From NCBI GenBank assembly GCA_938001985.1, contig CALLBE010000129.1:1-8638 (forward strand): a stretch of 8,638 nt of DNA, given 5' to 3'. The notes beneath the pieces are model-generated. The model made no database searches, was not told where the DNA came from, and saw only the letters and a list, made by a program, of their open reading frames with translations. A program made the translations under genes and the position numbers. This DNA comes from an uncultured Verrucomicrobiales bacterium (GTDB taxonomy: Bacteria > Verrucomicrobiota > Verrucomicrobiia > Verrucomicrobiales > Akkermansiaceae). How positions within the stretch are numbered: position 1 is the stretch's first letter; every line of letters begins with the position of its first letter. Below, in pieces: positions 6,180 through 8,638 of this stretch.

Positions 6180-7472
6180 ATGACTGTAAAAAAAGGCCTT
6201 ATAATCGAACATGAATTAGCCGAATACGGTAATACTTATAATCCTTATTCAACGCAATTAGAGTTCAGTTCTGTTGATACAAAACCAGAGATAAATGTAG
6301 GTCAATTAAATGTCATTTCTCTATTTTCAGGATGTGGGGGGATGGACATAGGCTTTGAGGGAAACTTCAAGGTACATCCTTCATTAGATCATAAAAGTTT
6401 TGATACGAAAAAAGGGGTTTTACCTCGAACTCGATTCAAAACTGTTTTTGCTAATGATATAAGGCAAGGCGCAAAAAAGTGCTGGGAAAACTTTCATAAG
6501 CCTGATGGTGATATTTTTAAACTTTGCAGTATTGTTGATTTTGTAAAGGGAGTCAAAGCGGGGTCATCGAACTTTCCTGAATGTGATATTTTAACGGGTG
6601 GTTTTCCATGCCAAGACTTTAGTGTTGCGGGTAAGCGTAAGGGTTTTTCTTCTGATAAATCTGATATGGGAGTGGTTGAGATAGACAAACCTTCTGATGA
6701 AAGTAGAGGAATGCTTTACATGTGGATGCGTCAAGCCATTGAGCTTTCTCAGCCGAAAATGTTTATTGCTGAGAATGTAAAGGGGCTGGTTTCGCTTGGA
6801 GAGGCAAAAGAAATTATTTCAAATGATTTTTCTAACATAGGGGAGGGCTATTTTGTCTTTCCACCACAAGTATTGTCTGCGGTTGATTATGGAATTCCGC
6901 AGACGAGAGAGCGGGTCATTTTTATTGGAATTAAAAAAAGCGCTATTGATAAGAACTTGCTTAAAAAAATAGAAGCCAACCCAGTGGATCCACGCTGGAA
7001 TCCTTACCCTACTAAATTGGAATCAAAGACTCCAACTCTAGAAAAACTTCTAAATTCTTTAGATGAACCTGAGTTTTCAAATGACTTATCTCAGCGTGCA
7101 TATTCTAAGGCGAAGTGGTACGGTAAACACTGCCAGGGGCAAACCGAAGTTGATCTGAATGCCTATAGCCCAACTATACGTTCTGAACATCACGGGAATA
7201 TTGAATTTCGCCGTTTACGTTTAGAAAACGGAGGGAAGTATAAAGAGGAATTCAAAAGAGGCTTAAAAGAACGGCGATTATCCGTTAGGGAATGTGCAAG
7301 AATTCAGACTTTTCCAGATGACTACGAATTTGTATTTAATAATGAATATGGCTCAGTAAGTGGTTCAGAAGCTTATAAATTAATCGGAAATGCAGTTCCC
7401 CCATTGCTCGCATTTCAAATTGCCAGACGAATAGAAGAAATTTGGGATAACTTATTTAAGGTTCAATCATGA
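6180..7472 (+). CDS. DNA (cytosine-5-)-methyltransferase of a type II restriction-modification system
   Basis: The enzyme transfers a methyl group from S-adenosylmethionine to C5 of cytosine in its target site and protects host DNA from the partner nuclease. Counted from ATG 6180 (430 residues), the motifs are in canonical order: motif I FSGCGG (49-54) for SAM binding; motif IV GGFPCQDFS with the catalytic cysteine in PCQ (143-145); motif VI ENVKGL (198-203); motif VIII QTRERV (241-246); motif IX RECARIQTFPDDYEF (from 370); and motif X KLIGNAVPP (from 400). The target-recognition region lies between VIII and IX and includes QGQTEVDLNAYSPTIRSEHH. An in-frame TTG at 6156 would add eight residues. 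An acidic N-terminal extension of about 45 residues precedes motif I. GC is about 30-35 %, well below the host genes. It overlaps the endonuclease gene by 4 bp. Confidence 0.95.
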   Translation: MTVKKGLIIEHELAEYGNTYNPYSTQLEFSSVDTKPEINVGQLNVISLFSGCGGMDIGFEGNFKVHPSLDHKSFDTKKGVLPRTRFKTVFANDIRQGAKKCWENFHKPDGDIFKLCSIVDFVKGVKAGSSNFPECDILTGGFPCQDFSVAGKRKGFSSDKSDMGVVEIDKPSDESRGMLYMWMRQAIELSQPKMFIAENVKGLVSLGEAKEIISNDFSNIGEGYFVFPPQVLSAVDYGIPQTRERVIFIGIKKSAIDKNLLKKIEANPVDPRWNPYPTKLESKTPTLEKLLNSLDEPEFSNDLSQRAYSKAKWYGKHCQGQTEVDLNAYSPTIRSEHHGNIEFRRLRLENGGKYKEEFKRGLKERRLSVRECARIQTFPDDYEFVFNNEYGSVSGSEAYKLIGNAVPPLLAFQIARRIEEIWDNLFKVQS

Positions 7473-8533
7473 TTGCGGTCACGAATATAAGAAGCGAAGA
7501 TCAAGAGAAATTTGAAAACGTATTACAGCGCTTAGACAATGAATTGAATGCTTCTTTATTGCCGGAATGCAATACCTCAATCAAGTCTTGGGGCGAACTA
7601 ACCGCAACCCAATATGAAGAGGAGTTATTTTATAGATTAGACCGAATCAGTTATACTGCAGATTTAAAGTATCAGATGGAGCAGATTGGAGGACAAAAAT
7701 TCCCCGATCTTGTAGCTTGGATTCATGAAACAAAAGGTTTTGGTATAGAGGCAAAGACGACAAAGAAAAACCACTGGAAATCAACAGGGAGCTCTATTAT
7801 GGAATCGACTCGAGTCGATAATGTTAAGCAGATTTACCTCTCTTTTGCTAAGTTAGGTGGGAAAGCTGCCTTTAAAACAAAGTGTTATGAAGACTGTTTG
7901 TCGGATGTTGCCGTCACACATTCTCCTAGGTATTTAATTGATATGGAGCTTCAACCAGACTACTCGATTTTTTCAAAAATTGGGAAAAGCTATGATGAAG
8001 TTAGATTGAGTGAAAAACCTTTTCAGCACTTTAAAAACTATTACGAAGATAAACACCAAGGATCGTGGTGGATGGAGTCTGAAAACTCTTTAAGCTCACC
8101 AGTCATACGTTTTTATTCTGATTTGGATTCTAAAGAGAAAAAAGAGCTGTTTTACCAGTTAATGTTAAATACGCCAGAGGTGCTTGGGAGAAATAGTGTG
8201 AATAAATATAAAGAAGCCTCCCTTTATTTGCTTCAAAAATCTATCTTAAACCCTTCATTGAGAGACCTGTTCTCAGGAGGAGGGCGTCAAAATGATAAGT
8301 ACTTTGGAACTAATTGTTTACTCCCTAAGGTGATTTACCATTTTAGTGAATGGGTAAATAGTGAGAGTTTTGTTCAAGATGTAAAAAACCTTTCGGAGAT
8401 AAAATTTAGTACTCAAGATTGGATTAATACCGTTGATTTTCATATCAATTCATATGCGGATAAAAACGTGCCTTCAACACTTTTTAAATCAAGATTGATT
8501 AAGCATATTTCAACCTGTTTGTTGGATTGTTAG
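7469..8533 (+). CDS. Type II restriction endonuclease, PD-(D/E)XK fold
   Basis: The 354-residue protein starts inside the methyltransferase stop (ATGA), so translation is probably coupled. It carries FPDLVAWI (P79-D80) followed by GFGIEAKTTKK (E94-x-K96), the classic PD...ExK metal-binding core. A helix with STGSSIMESTRVDNVKQIYL comes next, a pattern I recall from several type II enzymes. The remaining 200 residues probably carry recognition and dimer contacts. I cannot assign a named family. From memory the size and gene arrangement resemble BanI/HgiCI-like systems (GGYRCC), but I cannot align them. TAAGGTT just upstream gives a weak Shine-Dalgarno. The frame is intact and ends near the uvrA stop. 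GC is about 30 %, indicating acquisition together with the methyltransferase. No controller (C) gene or vsr gene is present. Confidence 0.85.
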   Translation: MIAVTNIRSEDQEKFENVLQRLDNELNASLLPECNTSIKSWGELTATQYEEELFYRLDRISYTADLKYQMEQIGGQKFPDLVAWIHETKGFGIEAKTTKKNHWKSTGSSIMESTRVDNVKQIYLSFAKLGGKAAFKTKCYEDCLSDVAVTHSPRYLIDMELQPDYSIFSKIGKSYDEVRLSEKPFQHFKNYYEDKHQGSWWMESENSLSSPVIRFYSDLDSKEKKELFYQLMLNTPEVLGRNSVNKYKEASLYLLQKSILNPSLRDLFSGGGRQNDKYFGTNCLLPKVIYHFSEWVNSESFVQDVKNLSEIKFSTQDWINTVDFHINSYADKNVPSTLFKSRLIKHISTCLLDC

Positions 8534-8540
8534 GCTTTTT

Positions 8541-8638
8541 TTAAGTTCCTAGTACCTTTCTCAAGAAAGGCGCGGTGACGCTTTTTTTAGATTTAGCGAC
8601 CTCTTCTGGGGTTCCGGAGGCGACTAAGGAGCCGCCTT
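8541..8638 (-). CDS. uvrA: UvrA excinuclease subunit A, C-terminal end
   Basis: Read on the minus strand, the last 31 codons encode GGSLVASGTPEEVAKSKKSV followed by TAPFLRKVLGT and a TAA stop at 8541-8543. This is the standard UvrA C-terminus: a GGxLVAxGTPEEVA motif after the second ABC ATPase domain, then the SxTAxFLRxxL ending. UvrA recognises DNA damage in nucleotide excision repair. The rest of the gene lies beyond the right edge. It converges on the restriction endonuclease gene with only 7 bp between the stops. Confidence 0.93.
   Translation of the reverse strand, partial: GGSLVASGTPEEVAKSKKSVTAPFLRKVLGT
8566..8588 (+). terminator. Possible intrinsic terminator for the restriction-modification transcript
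   Basis: AAAGGCG (8566-8572) can pair with CGCTTTT (8579-8585) across a CGGTGA loop, with one G-U pair, and the T run continues to 8588. It lies 33 bp after the endonuclease stop, inside the end of the convergent uvrA gene. The stem is short, so this is tentative. The neighbouring CCTTTCT-CA-AGAAAGG (8555-8570) is an alternative hairpin that would compete with it. Confidence 0.35.

Overview
The window looks like chromosomal DNA of a free-living bacterium, most likely a member of Verrucomicrobiota (Opitutae-like). This is an inference from gene content: a membrane HEXXH metallopeptidase of a kind I associate with that phylum, a DUF6580-type membrane protein, a rhomboid protease with a DUF6576-like acidic C-terminal tail, and a 97-residue conserved protein, all mixed with gpsA, rsfS, recR and pth. 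Host genes are about 43-50 % GC by hand count on sample lines. Almost none has a Shine-Dalgarno sequence before its start.

Layout. Positions 1-525 (minus) hold the N-terminal 175 residues of a membrane zinc metallopeptidase that runs off the left edge. It is divergent from gpsA (611-1606, plus). gpsA ends at a good bidirectional terminator hairpin (1632-1663) shared with a convergent small conserved gene (1676-1969, minus). That gene is divergent from rsfS (2056-2424), which is followed by recR (2456-3076). A 242-bp AT-rich gap with DnaA-box-like sequences (3077-3318) separates recR from a second plus-strand run: rhomboid protease (3319-4170), DUF6580 membrane protein (4236-4832), pth (4835-5434) and an RluE-type pseudouridine synthase (5441-6043). 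The last three are almost abutting.

From about 6044 to 8533 the composition drops to about 30-35 % GC. Two overlapping genes form a type II restriction-modification cassette: a C5-cytosine DNA methyltransferase (6180-7472) and a PD-(D/E)XK endonuclease (7469-8533, ATGA overlap). Host sequence resumes with the C-terminus of uvrA on the minus strand (8541-8638).

How the genes fit together. The host genes are housekeeping: phospholipid precursor synthesis (gpsA), ribosome hibernation, translation and rRNA modification (rsfS, pth, rluE) and DNA repair (recR, uvrA), plus three membrane or uncharacterised proteins. The restriction-modification pair is the accessory element and the only defence system visible. 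It has all the expected catalytic motifs and looks intact, so it is probably a functional, horizontally acquired type II system of undetermined specificity. I see no CRISPR array, tRNA, rRNA, integrase or transposase.
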